Assembly: GCA_027490755.1 (NCBI GenBank)
Contig: JAIXXL010000042.1
Coordinates: 1 to 34,918, forward strand
From: Betaproteobacteria bacterium
GTDB lineage: Bacteria > Pseudomonadota > Gammaproteobacteria > Burkholderiales > UBA3065
Direction of reading: 5' to 3'
DNA: 34,918 nt
Positions 15,276-23,385 of the stretch are shown here, in pieces. Numbering within the stretch: position 1 is the stretch's first letter; each line of letters opens with the position of its first letter. A program made the position numbers and the translations under genes. Below the pieces are notes generated by a model that saw only the letters and a program-made list of their open reading frames with translations, made no database searches and was not told the DNA's origin.

Positions 15276-15323
15276 GCGGGCTAGGGGCGTTCGGCGTGGC
15301 GATCGGATGGGGGTCCCTTGCGA

Positions 15324-15335
15324 CATGAGGTCATG
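15324..15335. repeat. 12-bp palindrome CATGA-GG-TCATG
   Basis: A perfect 5-bp inverted repeat with 2-nt spacer, about 110 bp upstream of the exporter permease gene. It could be an operator half or chance; nothing else supports it. Confidence 0.25.
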
Positions 15336-15380
15336 CTACTGATGCAGGGCACGTGCTGGCAGAGGAGGCAACCGCGAAAC

Positions 15381-15398
15381 TGTCAATTTCCTGTGACA
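15381..15398. promoter_or_regulatory. Candidate operator TGTCA-N8-TGACA upstream of the exporter operon
   Basis: A perfect 5-bp inverted repeat with 8-nt spacing centred about 57 bp before the permease start codon, in an otherwise featureless 170-bp upstream region. The 18-bp dyad size suits a dimeric repressor, but no regulator gene is adjacent. Confidence 0.3.
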
Positions 15399-15446
15399 AT
15401 GTAGGCATCGCCGGCTCGCTTGTGCTGCTGGCCCCGGGGAGACCGC

Positions 15447-16595
15447 ATGCTGGTCATTGCGCTCAAGACGCTGTTCGGCCACCGCATCAAGGTCATCGGC
15501 ATGGTCATCGGTCTGGCCGTTGCCTCGCTGATGATGACCCAGCAGCCGGCGACCATGCTCTCCATCCTCGGCCGCACCTACAGCTTCATCGAGGACGTCT
15601 CGCAGCCCGACATCTGGGTGATGGACCCGATGGTCAAGTTCGTCGACGACGCCAAGCCGCTCGCCGACTCCAAGCTGGGCCTGGTGAGGTCGGTGCAGGG
15701 CGTGGCCTGGGCGGTGCCGATCTACCGCACCAGCACCGCGGCTCGGCTGCCGGACGGCAACACCGCCAACGCGCTGCTGGTCGGCGTCGACGACAGCAGC
15801 CTGATCGGTGCTCCGGCGACCATGATCAGCGGCCGCACCGAGGACCTGCGTCGTACCGACGCCGTTTTCGTGAACGACGAGGGCGCGCGCCTGCGTTTCG
15901 CGCAGAAACTGCCCGACGGCACCGAGCGGCCGCTGCAGGTGGGGGACATCCTTGAACTCAACGAGCGCCGCGCCGAGGTGGTGGGCATCGCCAAGACTGG
16001 CGCCACGTTCTCGTCGCAGCCGGTCATCTACACCACCTACACGCGTGCCCGGCAGTACGCGCTGCCGCAGCGCAAGACCATGTCCTTCGTGCTGGCCAAG
16101 GCCAAACCAGGGGAGGACATCGAGGCGCTCGCGGCGCGCATCCGCGACGAGACCGGTCTGGCTGCTTACAGCGCCGAGACCTTCAAGGAGATGTCGCTCT
16201 GGTATTTCATCCGCAACACCGGGATCCTGATCAATTTCGGCATGATCACCCTGGTCGGCTTCATCGTTGGCGCGGTGGTGTCGGGGATCATGTTCTTCAA
16301 CTTCACCCAGGACAACCTGCGCCACTTTGCGGTACTCAAGGCCATTGGCGCCTCGCCGCGGCAGCTTCTGGGGATGGTCTTGCTGCAGTCGTTCATCGTC
16401 GGCGTGATCGGCTACGGCATCGGCGTCGGTCTGGCATCGGGCATGGCGCTGATATCCTCCACTTTTCAGATCAAGTTCACGCCGGCGCTGCTGGCTTTCA
16501 GCGCCGGTGGCGTGATCCTCATCTGCATCCTGTCGTCTGTGATCTCGCTGCTCAAGGTCCTGCGGCTGGAGCCGGCCGAAGTGTTCAAGGCCTGA
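15447..16595 (+). CDS. MacB/FtsX-type ABC transporter permease (DevC-like)
   Basis: A 382-residue inner-membrane permease of the FtsX/MacB type. TM1 (IKVIGMVIGLAVASLMM, residues ~12-28) is followed by a large periplasmic domain (~40-260), then three C-terminal TM segments with FAVLKAIGASPRQLLGMVLLQ, the family's cytoplasmic coupling region. It is the first gene of a compact operon: the ATPase follows after 1 nt, then the membrane-fusion protein, then the outer-membrane lipoprotein. MacB-type systems move substrates from the periplasm through an outer-membrane channel by mechanotransmission. ATG 15447 is chosen because a GGGGAGA ribosome-binding site lies 5' of it and TM1 starts shortly after. 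Confidence 0.88.
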   Translation: MLVIALKTLFGHRIKVIGMVIGLAVASLMMTQQPATMLSILGRTYSFIEDVSQPDIWVMDPMVKFVDDAKPLADSKLGLVRSVQGVAWAVPIYRTSTAARLPDGNTANALLVGVDDSSLIGAPATMISGRTEDLRRTDAVFVNDEGARLRFAQKLPDGTERPLQVGDILELNERRAEVVGIAKTGATFSSQPVIYTTYTRARQYALPQRKTMSFVLAKAKPGEDIEALAARIRDETGLAAYSAETFKEMSLWYFIRNTGILINFGMITLVGFIVGAVVSGIMFFNFTQDNLRHFAVLKAIGASPRQLLGMVLLQSFIVGVIGYGIGVGLASGMALISSTFQIKFTPALLAFSAGGVILICILSSVISLLKVLRLEPAEVFKA

Positions 16596-16596
16596 G

Positions 16597-17388
16597 ATGA
16601 CGGGAGACGCAGTGACGCTCGACACGCTCCGACGTCCGCACGGCTCTGGTCCGGTGGTCGAGTGCCGCGGGCTGACCAAGGTCTACGGCGAGGGCGACAC
16701 CGCGGTACACGCCCTGCGCGGTGTCGACCTGGTGGTCCAGCCGGGCGAGCTGCTGATGCTGGTCGGCCCGTCGGGCTGCGGCAAGACGACCCTGATCTCG
16801 ATCATCGCCAGTGTGCTCGGTGGCACCGACGGGGTCTGTCGTGTGCTCGGCCACGACATCCTGCACATGCCGGAGCGCGACAAACCCGAGTTCCGGCTGC
16901 GTCATCTGGGCTTCTGCTTCCAGGCCTTCAACCTGAACCCCTGCCTGAGTGCAGCCGAGAACGTGGCCGTGCCGCTGCTGATCGGTGGCTGGCGTTACGG
17001 GCGGGCGCTGGAGCGCAGCCGCGATCTGCTGGCGCAGGTCGGTCTGGCTGAGAAGGCCGACGCGATGCCCGAGCAGCTTTCTGGCGGCCAGCAGCAGCGG
17101 GTCGCGATCGCGCGCGCCTTTGCCCAGGAGCCGGACCTGATCGTCTGCGACGAGCCCACCAGCGCGCTGGATTCGGCCACCGGCGAGAAGGTGCTGGGCC
17201 TGATCCGCGACATGACGCACAGCACGCACCGCTCGGTGGTAGTAGTGACACACGACTCGCGCATCTTCCGTTTTGCCGACCGCATCGTCGCCATGGAGGA
17301 CGGCCGCATCGTTCCGCTGGCGCCGGGCGCGGCGCCCCCTGCCGCCCAGGCTCACGCTCAGGCTGCCGAAACGTCAACCGCGACCTGA
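16597..17388 (+). CDS. ABC transporter ATP-binding protein (MacB/LolD/DevA type)
   Basis: 263 residues. Walker A is GPSGCGKTTL (residues ~54-63), the Q-loop CFQAFNLNPCLSAAENVAVP, the signature LSGGQQQRVAIARA (~161-174), Walker B LIVCDEPTSALDSATG and the switch VVVTHDSRIF. The CLSAAENVAVPLL region after the Q-loop is typical of the LolD/MacB ATPase subfamily. It energises the permease encoded 1 nt upstream. The C-terminal Ala/Pro-rich tail is unremarkable. The next gene starts 3 nt after its stop. Confidence 0.92.
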   Translation: MTGDAVTLDTLRRPHGSGPVVECRGLTKVYGEGDTAVHALRGVDLVVQPGELLMLVGPSGCGKTTLISIIASVLGGTDGVCRVLGHDILHMPERDKPEFRLRHLGFCFQAFNLNPCLSAAENVAVPLLIGGWRYGRALERSRDLLAQVGLAEKADAMPEQLSGGQQQRVAIARAFAQEPDLIVCDEPTSALDSATGEKVLGLIRDMTHSTHRSVVVVTHDSRIFRFADRIVAMEDGRIVPLAPGAAPPAAQAHAQAAETSTAT

Positions 17389-17391
17389 AAG

Positions 17392-18426
17392 ATGAACCTG
17401 CGCCGCTTCTTCCGACTGCCTTATGTCCTGATCCTGCTCGCCATTCTCGGGCCGGTTTTCCTGCTGCCAAAGGTGATGCGCCAGACGCAGCTGGGCCCGC
17501 CGCCGCCGGTGGTGGCGCTCCCGGCCGCCGCGCCCTACGCCAGTTACATCGCCGGTACCGGGACGGTGGAGTCGTCGACGCGCAACCTGAACATCGTCGC
17601 GCCGGTGTCGGGCATCGTCGCCGAGATGCGGGTCGAGGCCGGGCAGCGCGTGCGCAAGGGCGAGCTGCTGTTCCGCATCGATTCGCGCGAGGCGCAGGCC
17701 GAACTTCTGCGGCGGCAGGCCGCGGTGGAGGTGGGCCGCGCCAATGTGGCTGCAGCTGAGGCCTCCAGCGCCGAGGCGCTCGACCAGTTTCAGCGCGTGC
17801 GCGACATCGTCGACCCGCGCGTGGTGTCGCAGGAGGAGCGTCGGCACCGCGAGCTGGTGGCCGAGGCCGCCAACAAACGCCTGGAGTCGGCACGGTCGGA
17901 GCTGCGCGCTGCCGAGGAGAACGCGCGCGCGCAGGCGATCACCGTGTCGCGGCTGGACGTGCCGTCGCCGATCGATGGCGAGGTGCTGCAGGTGAACGTG
18001 CGAACCGGCGAGCTGGCCTCGACGCTGGCCAACGTGCGCGTGCCGGTGGTGCTGGGCAATACCGACACGCTGCACGTCCGCGTCGAGATCGACGAGAACA
18101 TCGCCTGGCGTTTTGTGCCCGGCAGCAAGGCGCGCGGCTTCCTGCGTGGCAACAAGGCGCTGGCGTCCGACCTGAGCTTTGTGCGCGTCGAGCCCCTGCT
18201 GGTCGGCAAGACCTCGCTCACCGGCAGTTCGATCGAGCGTGTCGATACGCGCGTGCTGCAGGTCATCTACGCCTTCGACCAGAGCCGGTTGCGCGCCTAC
18301 CCCGGCATGCTGCTCGACGTATTCATCGAGACGCCGGCCGAGGCGACGGATGCAGCACCAGTACAACCTGCAGCCGCCGCGCCGACGACGTCGGCGCCGG
18401 GCGGGGCCGAGCGCAAGGTGCCGTGA
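17392..18426 (+). CDS. HlyD-family membrane-fusion protein of the exporter
   Basis: A 344-residue periplasmic adaptor anchored by an N-terminal TM (PYVLILLAILGPVFLLP, residues ~10-26). Its first lipoyl half is TGTVESSTRNLNIVAPVSGIV followed by VEAGQRVRKGELLFRID. An alpha-hairpin coiled coil spans ~105-185, and the second half is VPSPIDGEVLQVNVRTGE. A beta-barrel follows, and the tail is Ala/Pro-rich. It links the FtsX-type permease to the outer-membrane factor encoded next, whose start overlaps its end by 4 nt. This gene order (permease, ATPase, adaptor, outer-membrane factor) makes a self-contained tripartite pump. The substrate is unknown. Confidence 0.92.
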   Translation: MNLRRFFRLPYVLILLAILGPVFLLPKVMRQTQLGPPPPVVALPAAAPYASYIAGTGTVESSTRNLNIVAPVSGIVAEMRVEAGQRVRKGELLFRIDSREAQAELLRRQAAVEVGRANVAAAEASSAEALDQFQRVRDIVDPRVVSQEERRHRELVAEAANKRLESARSELRAAEENARAQAITVSRLDVPSPIDGEVLQVNVRTGELASTLANVRVPVVLGNTDTLHVRVEIDENIAWRFVPGSKARGFLRGNKALASDLSFVRVEPLLVGKTSLTGSSIERVDTRVLQVIYAFDQSRLRAYPGMLLDVFIETPAEATDAAPVQPAAAAPTTSAPGGAERKVP

Positions 18427-19844
18427 CAGCGATGCGTTTCTGGGCATGTTTGCCGCGCTGGGCTTGGGCCGCGCTGCTGGCGGGCGGTCTGGCTGGTTGC
18501 AGCATGGTCGGCCCTGACTTCCTGCGACCCAAGGTTCAGGTCCCCGAACGCTTCAGCGACACGCGTGCGGCCGAGACCGGGCGCGTCGGCGAGTGGTGGC
18601 AAGCCCTGGGTGACCCGCTGCTGACTGAACTGCAGCAGGCGGCGCTGGACGCCAACCCCGACGTGCAAGCCGCCCTGCAGCGGTTGCGGGCGGCGCGGGC
18701 GGTGCAGCGTGGCGCCGATGCGCGGATGTTCCCGACGCTGAACGGCAGCACCGGCGAGTCGCGCGCGCGGACGTTGCCGACCACACCGCTCACACCCATC
18801 ACCGAGACCTTCAACGCGCAGTTCGATGCCTCTTGGGAGGCCGACATCTGGGGCGGCATACGGCGCAGCCGCGAGGCCGCCAGAGGGGGCGTGGCCGCCA
18901 GCGAGGCCGACATCGCCGACGTGCGTCTGGCGCTGGTCAGCGAGGTGGCGGTGCAGTACATGAACTACCGCACCAGCGCCCGCAACGCCAGCTACACGCG
19001 CCAGACCATCGAATCGCGTGACGTGACCCGCGACATCGTGCGTCAGCGGGTGCGCGCCGGACTGACCAGCGGCGACGAACTCTCCCGCGCCGAGTCGCAA
19101 TACCAGCTCGCCAACGCCAGCCTGGCACAGACACTGCAGGCGGGCGAGTCGGCAAAGCTCTCTCTCGAGTTTCTTTGTGGGCTTCAACCCGGTGCGCTGT
19201 CCGCGCGCATAAGCACCGGCGATGGCCCACTGGCGTTGCCGGTGCCGACCGGCGTGCTGCCGGCTGAACTGCTGGAGCGCCGGCCCGACATCCGCCGCGC
19301 TGAAAGGCAGGCGGCGCAGGCCATCGCCAACGTCGGCGTGGCGAAGGCCAACCGCTTGCCGCGGCTGCTTTTCACCGGCCGCCTGGGCGCGACCGACATC
19401 ACGCCGGGCACCGGCTGGTTCAACCCTTTCTCGCTGGCGGTCGCTCTGAACGGCGTGATCTTCGACGCCGGGCAACTGGCAGCGCAGATCGAGCAACGCG
19501 ATGCCCAAGCCGCTGAGCTGATCTGGCGTTATGTGCAGACCGTGCGCAGCGCGGTGAGCGAGGTCGAGCAGCGACTCAACGCCGTGGAGCAGGGCAGCCA
19601 GCGCATCGGTGCGCTGGAGCGACAGGTGCTGGCAGACCGCGACACCGCCGCCATCGCGCGCGAGCGTCACCGTGTCGGGCTGACCACCTTCCTCGATGTC
19701 GCGGAGGCCGAGCGCGTGCTGTTCGCCACCGAGCTTGCGCTCAACCAGGCGCGTGGGACGCTTGCCACCGACACCATCGCGCTGAACAAGGCGCTGGGTG
19801 GGGAGTGGAGCATGCCGGTCGGAGCGCCGCTGGCGGTGCCGTGA
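18423..19844 (+). CDS. Outer-membrane efflux lipoprotein (NodT/OprM type)
   Basis: 473 residues. The signal peptide ends in a lipobox (LAGGLAGC, Cys ~26), so the protein is lipid-anchored. It is a TolC-fold trimeric channel with two duplicated outer-membrane-efflux domains, seen in EWWQALGDPLLTELQQAALDANPDVQAA-like helices and SWEADIWGGIRRS in the first half. PAELLERRPDIRRAERQAAQA, the hallmark of NodT-type factors, begins the second. The start is GTG 18423 (overlapping the adaptor stop) or ATG 18432; both keep the signal peptide. It provides the outer-membrane exit for the upstream ABC pump. Confidence 0.92.
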   Translation: MTAMRFWACLPRWAWAALLAGGLAGCSMVGPDFLRPKVQVPERFSDTRAAETGRVGEWWQALGDPLLTELQQAALDANPDVQAALQRLRAARAVQRGADARMFPTLNGSTGESRARTLPTTPLTPITETFNAQFDASWEADIWGGIRRSREAARGGVAASEADIADVRLALVSEVAVQYMNYRTSARNASYTRQTIESRDVTRDIVRQRVRAGLTSGDELSRAESQYQLANASLAQTLQAGESAKLSLEFLCGLQPGALSARISTGDGPLALPVPTGVLPAELLERRPDIRRAERQAAQAIANVGVAKANRLPRLLFTGRLGATDITPGTGWFNPFSLAVALNGVIFDAGQLAAQIEQRDAQAAELIWRYVQTVRSAVSEVEQRLNAVEQGSQRIGALERQVLADRDTAAIARERHRVGLTTFLDVAEAERVLFATELALNQARGTLATDTIALNKALGGEWSMPVGAPLAVP

Positions 19845-19884
19845 GACGGCCGCCAGCGGGGCCAGATGGGCCAAGCTATTGGCA

Positions 19885-19898
19885 GGGGCGAAAGCCCC
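19885..19898. terminator. GGGGC-GAAA-GCCCC hairpin between convergent genes
   Basis: A 5-bp GC stem closed by a GNRA tetraloop between the exporter operon and fnr, which converge here. There is no T-tract on either side, so it may act weakly or as a stabilising 3' end. Confidence 0.4.
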
Positions 19899-19915
19899 GT
19901 CAGGCAGAATCGGCC

Positions 19916-20683
19916 CTAGCAGCCGATTAATGTCCTCAGCGCAGCGAGGTCGGGGATGCGGATGTGCTTCTGCGCGACCTCGATGAGGCCATTCTTCTGC
20001 AGCTTGGTGAAGGTGCGGCTCACAGTCTCGGGCGTCAGGCCGAGGTAGCTTCCGATCTCATCACGCGTCATGCGTAGGATGAACTCAGATGCCGAGTAGC
20101 CGCGCTGGGCTTGGCGCTGTGACAGGTTAAGGAGGAAGGCGGCGAGTCGCTCGGCAGCCTGCGCGCTGCCCAGCAGCACCAGCAGGTTGCGGTCCTGAAC
20201 CATCTCGCGGCTCATCACCCGGTGCAGGTTGTGCTGCAGGGCTGGGACGGCACGGCTTAGCGATTCCATCTCCGTGAAGGGCATGACGCAGACCTCGCTA
20301 TCCTCCAGCGCCACCGCTTTGCAGAAGTGTCGATCGCTGCTGATGCCATCCAGCCCGAGCAAGTCGCCGGCCATCTGGAAGCCAGTGACCTGCTCGCGGC
20401 CATCTGGCATCAGGCCCTCTGTCTTGAAGAGGCCGAACCGCACCGCATAGAGAGAGCGGAACGGCTCGCCGACACCGAACAGAGCCTCGCCCTTGGGGAT
20501 GCGGCGGCGCTGGGCAACGATCTGGTCGACCGCCTCGAGGTCGACCTCGTCGAGTCCGCCCGAGAGGCAGAGCTCATGAAGCGAACAGTTCGAACAGGCC
20601 GCCTTCGCCGAACTGCGTGACCCCGCATGGTTTTGGGATTCGGTGATGCGGACCCCGTGGAACTGTCGCTCAGCCTGACTCAC
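19916..20683 (-). CDS. fnr: Fnr-type oxygen-sensing transcriptional regulator
   Basis: 255 residues of the CRP/FNR family. The N-terminal CSNCSLHELC (Cys30, Cys33, Cys39) and Cys132 in SEVCVM correspond to the four [4Fe-4S] ligands of E. coli FNR (20, 23, 29, 122). The cyclic-nucleotide-like beta-roll spans ~50-140 and a dimerisation helix follows. The HTH is MTRDEIGSYLGLTPETVSRTFTKLQ, with the ExxSR recognition residues that read TTGAT half-sites. The cluster is lost in oxygen, so the protein should activate anaerobic genes. It is divergent from ompW, an FNR target in enterobacteria. A 5-4-5 palindrome between the two genes could serve both. Confidence 0.95.
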   Translation of the reverse strand: MSQAERQFHGVRITESQNHAGSRSSAKAACSNCSLHELCLSGGLDEVDLEAVDQIVAQRRRIPKGEALFGVGEPFRSLYAVRFGLFKTEGLMPDGREQVTGFQMAGDLLGLDGISSDRHFCKAVALEDSEVCVMPFTEMESLSRAVPALQHNLHRVMSREMVQDRNLLVLLGSAQAAERLAAFLLNLSQRQAQRGYSASEFILRMTRDEIGSYLGLTPETVSRTFTKLQKNGLIEVAQKHIRIPDLAALRTLIGC

Positions 20684-20739
20684 CTCAGGGCCCCTCTGGT
20701 GGCTGATGGCCGTTTAGTCGCCGCGGAAGATGCCTGCGG

Positions 20740-20753
20740 CTGACCTGTGTCAG
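20740..20753. promoter_or_regulatory. FNR/CRP-geometry palindrome between fnr and ompW
   Basis: CTGAC-CTGT-GTCAG is a perfect dyad with the 5-4-5 spacing of FNR/DNR sites (TTGAY-N4-RTCAA). Each half differs from TTGAC/GTCAA at one outer base. It lies 57 bp from the fnr start and 67 bp from the ompW start, well placed for control of either. Confidence 0.45.
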
Positions 20754-20820
20754 GCGACATGGCGATCCGCTGCCCTAGATTCGTCCGCGCAGACGTTTCC
20801 TTGACCGACGAAAGAAGACC

Positions 20821-21480
20821 ATGAACAAGTATCTTTTCCCCCTGATCGCGACAGCCTTCACAGGAAGCGTCGCCTTGCCGGTGCAGGCCGAGCAAGGCGA
20901 CTGGGTGGTGCGGCTGCGGGCCACACACGTGAGCCCGGAGGATAAAAGCGAGCTGGATCTCGCCGACGGTGTCGGTGGGAATCCTCGCAGCGGTAGCGAT
21001 TGGCTGGTGGTGGATTCGAACACAATCCCGGAACTCGACCTGTCGTATTACTTCACTGATAACGTCGCCGCAGAACTCATCCTGGCGATCGGCACCCGTC
21101 ACAAGGTCGATATCGAATCCAGCGCGATTCCCAGCAATGCTGCACCCTTGGGCAGCGTTAACTTGCTCCCGCCGACCTTGACGCTGCAGTGGCATTTCCG
21201 ACCAGACCAAACCATAGACCCCTATGTCGGTGTGGGTATAAACTATACCCGCTTAACGGACAACAGCTTGCTGGCGGGCGCCATCCATACCCAACGCAAC
21301 AGCGTGGGGCCAGCCCTTCAGTTCGGCGCCGACTACAACCTCGACAACGGCTGGTTGCTCAACGTGGACCTGAAGAAGGTCTGGATACAGACCGATGTGA
21401 GCCTGGCGACCCTAGGCAAGATCGACAAGCTCGACATCAATCCTTGGGTATTCAGCGTGGGCGTTGGAAAGAAGTTCTAG
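20821..21480 (+). CDS. ompW: OmpW-family outer-membrane protein
   Basis: 219 residues: a signal peptide with cleavage after ALPVQA, then an eight-stranded beta-barrel. GDWVVRLRATHVSPEDKSEL is the characteristic N-terminal strand, and ELDLSYYFTDNVAAELI, IDPYVGVGINYT and the terminal FSVGVGKKF (C-terminal Phe for Bam recognition) are typical. OmpW proteins are small hydrophobic-channel barrels, induced anaerobically by FNR in E. coli. ATG 20821 is followed by a classic signal peptide (MNKYLFPLIATAFTGSVALP). It is divergent from fnr, which supports FNR control by analogy. Confidence 0.93.
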   Translation: MNKYLFPLIATAFTGSVALPVQAEQGDWVVRLRATHVSPEDKSELDLADGVGGNPRSGSDWLVVDSNTIPELDLSYYFTDNVAAELILAIGTRHKVDIESSAIPSNAAPLGSVNLLPPTLTLQWHFRPDQTIDPYVGVGINYTRLTDNSLLAGAIHTQRNSVGPALQFGADYNLDNGWLLNVDLKKVWIQTDVSLATLGKIDKLDINPWVFSVGVGKKF

Positions 21481-21503
21481 GCTTGCCCGTGTAGCAACCG
21501 GCG

Positions 21504-22427
21504 TTAGAGCCCCGCAAGCACCCGGATGTGGGCCGCCACGCTGCGGCCCAGTGCACTGAGCGCATAGCCGCCCTCGAGCGCCGAGATGATGCGCCCGCCG
21601 CAGTGGCGGTCAGCGAACGCCTTCAGCTGCATGGTGATCCACGCGTAGTCGGTCTCGCGCCAGCCGAGCATGGCCATGTCGTCCTCGCGGTGGGCGTCGA
21701 ATCCGGCCGAGATGAACAGCATCTGCGGCTTGAAGGCCTCCAGTGCCGGCAGCCAGACCTTCTCTACCATCTCACGCGCGGCGTCGCCTTCGCTCCATGC
21801 CGGCAGCGGCGTAGGGACGATGTGCGCATTGCCGCTGTCGGCGCCGCTGTAGGGGTAGAAAGGGTGCTGGAAAGACGAGCACAGCAGCACCCGTGCATCC
21901 TCGTGGAAGATGGCCTCGGTGCCGTTGCCGTGGTGCACGTCGAAGTCGCAGACGGCGACGCGCTGCAGCCCATGGTGCTCGAGCGCGTGCAGTGCGCCGA
22001 CGGCGATGTTGTTGAAGATGCAGAAGCCCGACGAGTGGTCGCGGCTGGCGTGGTGCCCGGGTGGTCGCACGCTGCAGAAGGCGTTGTCTGCCTCGCCGCC
22101 CGTCACCATGTCGACCGCCTGCACCACCGCACCGGCGGCCAGCTTGGCCGCCTGCAGGCTCCAGGAGTTGAGTGTGATGTCGTCACCCAGGTGCACCAGC
22201 CCGGTGGAGGGTGACTGGCTCTCGATCCAGCGCAACAGCGACTCGTCATGCGCGCGCAGCAGCTGGTCGCGGGTCGCTGCAACCGCCTCGACGCGCTGCA
22301 GGTGGTCCATCAGCCCGGAAGCCACCAACTGATCGTCGATCGCGCGCAGTCGAGCCGGGCACTCGGGGTGGCCGGGGCCGTGATCATGGCGCAGACAGGT
22401 GGGGTGGGAGATCAGCGCGGTGGCCAT
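21504..22427 (-). CDS. Histone-deacetylase-family amidohydrolase
   Basis: A 307-residue zinc-dependent deacetylase of the HDAC/acetylpolyamine amidohydrolase/AcuC superfamily. Motifs in order: HPECPARL near the N-terminus, SVRPPGHHASRDHSSGFCIFNN (two catalytic histidines), DFDVHHGNGTE (Zn ligands Asp and His), SAGFDAHREDD (third Zn ligand Asp) and ALEGGYAL. All expected catalytic residues are present. Bacterial members act on acetylated polyamines, proteins or small molecules; the target here is unknown. It converges on ompW with 23 bp between. Confidence 0.9.
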   Translation of the reverse strand: MATALISHPTCLRHDHGPGHPECPARLRAIDDQLVASGLMDHLQRVEAVAATRDQLLRAHDESLLRWIESQSPSTGLVHLGDDITLNSWSLQAAKLAAGAVVQAVDMVTGGEADNAFCSVRPPGHHASRDHSSGFCIFNNIAVGALHALEHHGLQRVAVCDFDVHHGNGTEAIFHEDARVLLCSSFQHPFYPYSGADSGNAHIVPTPLPAWSEGDAAREMVEKVWLPALEAFKPQMLFISAGFDAHREDDMAMLGWRETDYAWITMQLKAFADRHCGGRIISALEGGYALSALGRSVAAHIRVLAGL

Positions 22428-22506
22428 GGCGCGACCAGTCTAGCGCGGCCTGCCCGGGTGCCGCCGTGATGTTGCGCAGGGGGCGGGCAGTACGCAGTCG
22501 GCGGGC

Positions 22507-22660
22507 AAAAAAAGACCCGGCGAAGCGACCGTTCCTCCTCCTTCCATGACCTTCAGAACGAGCGGTACGTCTCCGCCGGGTGCTGGCAACGCGTGGCACA
22601 TCAGGTCCGCCGATTGCACTACCGCGTCAGATTCAAGATTAGGCCAGGATATAGATGTTG
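22507..22660 (-). ncRNA. Possible small RNA or 3' structured terminator
   Basis: On the minus strand an 8-bp stem ACCCGGCG (22581-22574) pairs with CGCCGGGT (22522-22515) and is followed by TCTTTTTTT (T-tract 22513-22507), a good intrinsic-terminator end. The 51-nt interior contains a second stem, CGTTC/GAACG (22560-22556 with 22534-22530), and a GGAAGGAGGAGGA purine run. This is too elaborate for a plain terminator. It sits in 234 bp without a gene, downstream of the 66-residue membrane protein. It could be a 3'-UTR-derived or independent sRNA. The 5' boundary (22660) is a guess, and no Rfam family was recognised. Confidence 0.4.
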
Positions 22661-22661
22661 T

Positions 22662-22862
22662 CTAGGTCAAATACCCTGCGTGTCGTAGCCAAGCAGTGAC
22701 CGCGACCACGGCGATCAGTGCATAGATGGCGGCAAACCAGCCGAAGTGGCGCCACGCGTCGGCGCGGCTGGCGCCCTGCTGCCTAAGGTAGAGCGGGTAG
22801 ATGATCGGGCAGAGCAGGATCACTGCGAACTCGATGATCACCTCCCAGGCACCGTGCGGCAT
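22662..22862 (-). CDS. Small two-TM membrane protein, unknown function
   Basis: 66 residues starting MPHGAWEVIIEFAVILLCPI, with two hydrophobic segments (about 8-25 and 43-60) joined by a basic loop (YLRQQGASRADAWRH). No family is recognised. It lies 21 bp downstream of the MAPEG gene on the same strand, probably in one transcript ending at the hairpin near 22507. It may be a helper of the MAPEG protein or unrelated. Confidence 0.6.
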   Translation of the reverse strand: MPHGAWEVIIEFAVILLCPIIYPLYLRQQGASRADAWRHFGWFAAIYALIAVVAVTAWLRHAGYLT

Positions 22863-22883
22863 GTGTCGACTCCTGTCGCTTGG

Positions 22884-23270
22884 TCAGACCGGCGGCCGGC
22901 TGGCCACTGCGAACAGGGCGATGTTGCATGCCACGCCGCCGATCCAAACCAGAGACCGCAGGGTGGGGCGGTCGCCGAGGTAGCAGATCAGGTAGGCGAT
23001 ACGCAGCAACACGTACAACACCGCCAGCTGGTCGATGATGGCCTGTGGCCCCTGGGTGAAGCTGGCGACCATCACCGCCCCGACGAACAGCGGCAGCCCC
23101 TCGTAGCTGTTCTGCTGCGCCGCGTTGGCACGCGCCCGGAAGCCGGTCTGGCGTGACAGCCACTCGCGCGGGTTGGCGTTGTCGTAGTTCTCGAAGCCCC
23201 ACTTGGCGGTCGCCGCGGCGGCGATCGGCAGCAGGCCGGCGGCGAGGATGCACCACAGTGCGATGGTCAT
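22884..23270 (-). CDS. MAPEG-family membrane protein
   Basis: A 128-residue, four-TM protein of the MAPEG family (membrane-associated proteins in eicosanoid and glutathione metabolism). The family core is NANPREWLSRQTGFRARANA followed by AQQNSYEGLPLF (residues ~31-62), then the third and fourth TM segments (YVLLRIAYLICYLG, VWIGGVACNIALFAV). Bacterial members are presumed glutathione-dependent, but most are uncharacterised. ATG 23270 is chosen because TM1 follows at once; the 174-residue extension upstream has no support. Confidence 0.88.
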   Translation of the reverse strand: MTIALWCILAAGLLPIAAAATAKWGFENYDNANPREWLSRQTGFRARANAAQQNSYEGLPLFVGAVMVASFTQGPQAIIDQLAVLYVLLRIAYLICYLGDRPTLRSLVWIGGVACNIALFAVASRPPV

Positions 23271-23385
23271 GGGCGATTCTCCGGAAGGGTTTGTCGGTGA
23301 TCGGGTCTTGGGGTGGCGGAGCAGGCTCGCATGGTGAGCCCAGCGGCCGGCATACTGCGGGCCGAAGCATAGACGAGGCGAAGGC

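Noticed and set aside
15336..16679. 447-codon minus-strand ORF opposite the permease
   Set aside because: No recognisable motifs, composition of a shadow frame. The plus-strand permease has TM segments and a ribosome-binding site.
18297..19874. 525-codon minus-strand ORF opposite the outer-membrane lipoprotein
   Set aside because: Shadow frame. The opposite strand encodes a lipobox and the NodT signature.
22507..22620. Signal recognition particle (4.5S) RNA on the minus strand
   Set aside because: The segment AGGTCATGGAAGGAGGAG only loosely resembles the SRP tetraloop region; the conserved flanking helix and closing stem do not fit.
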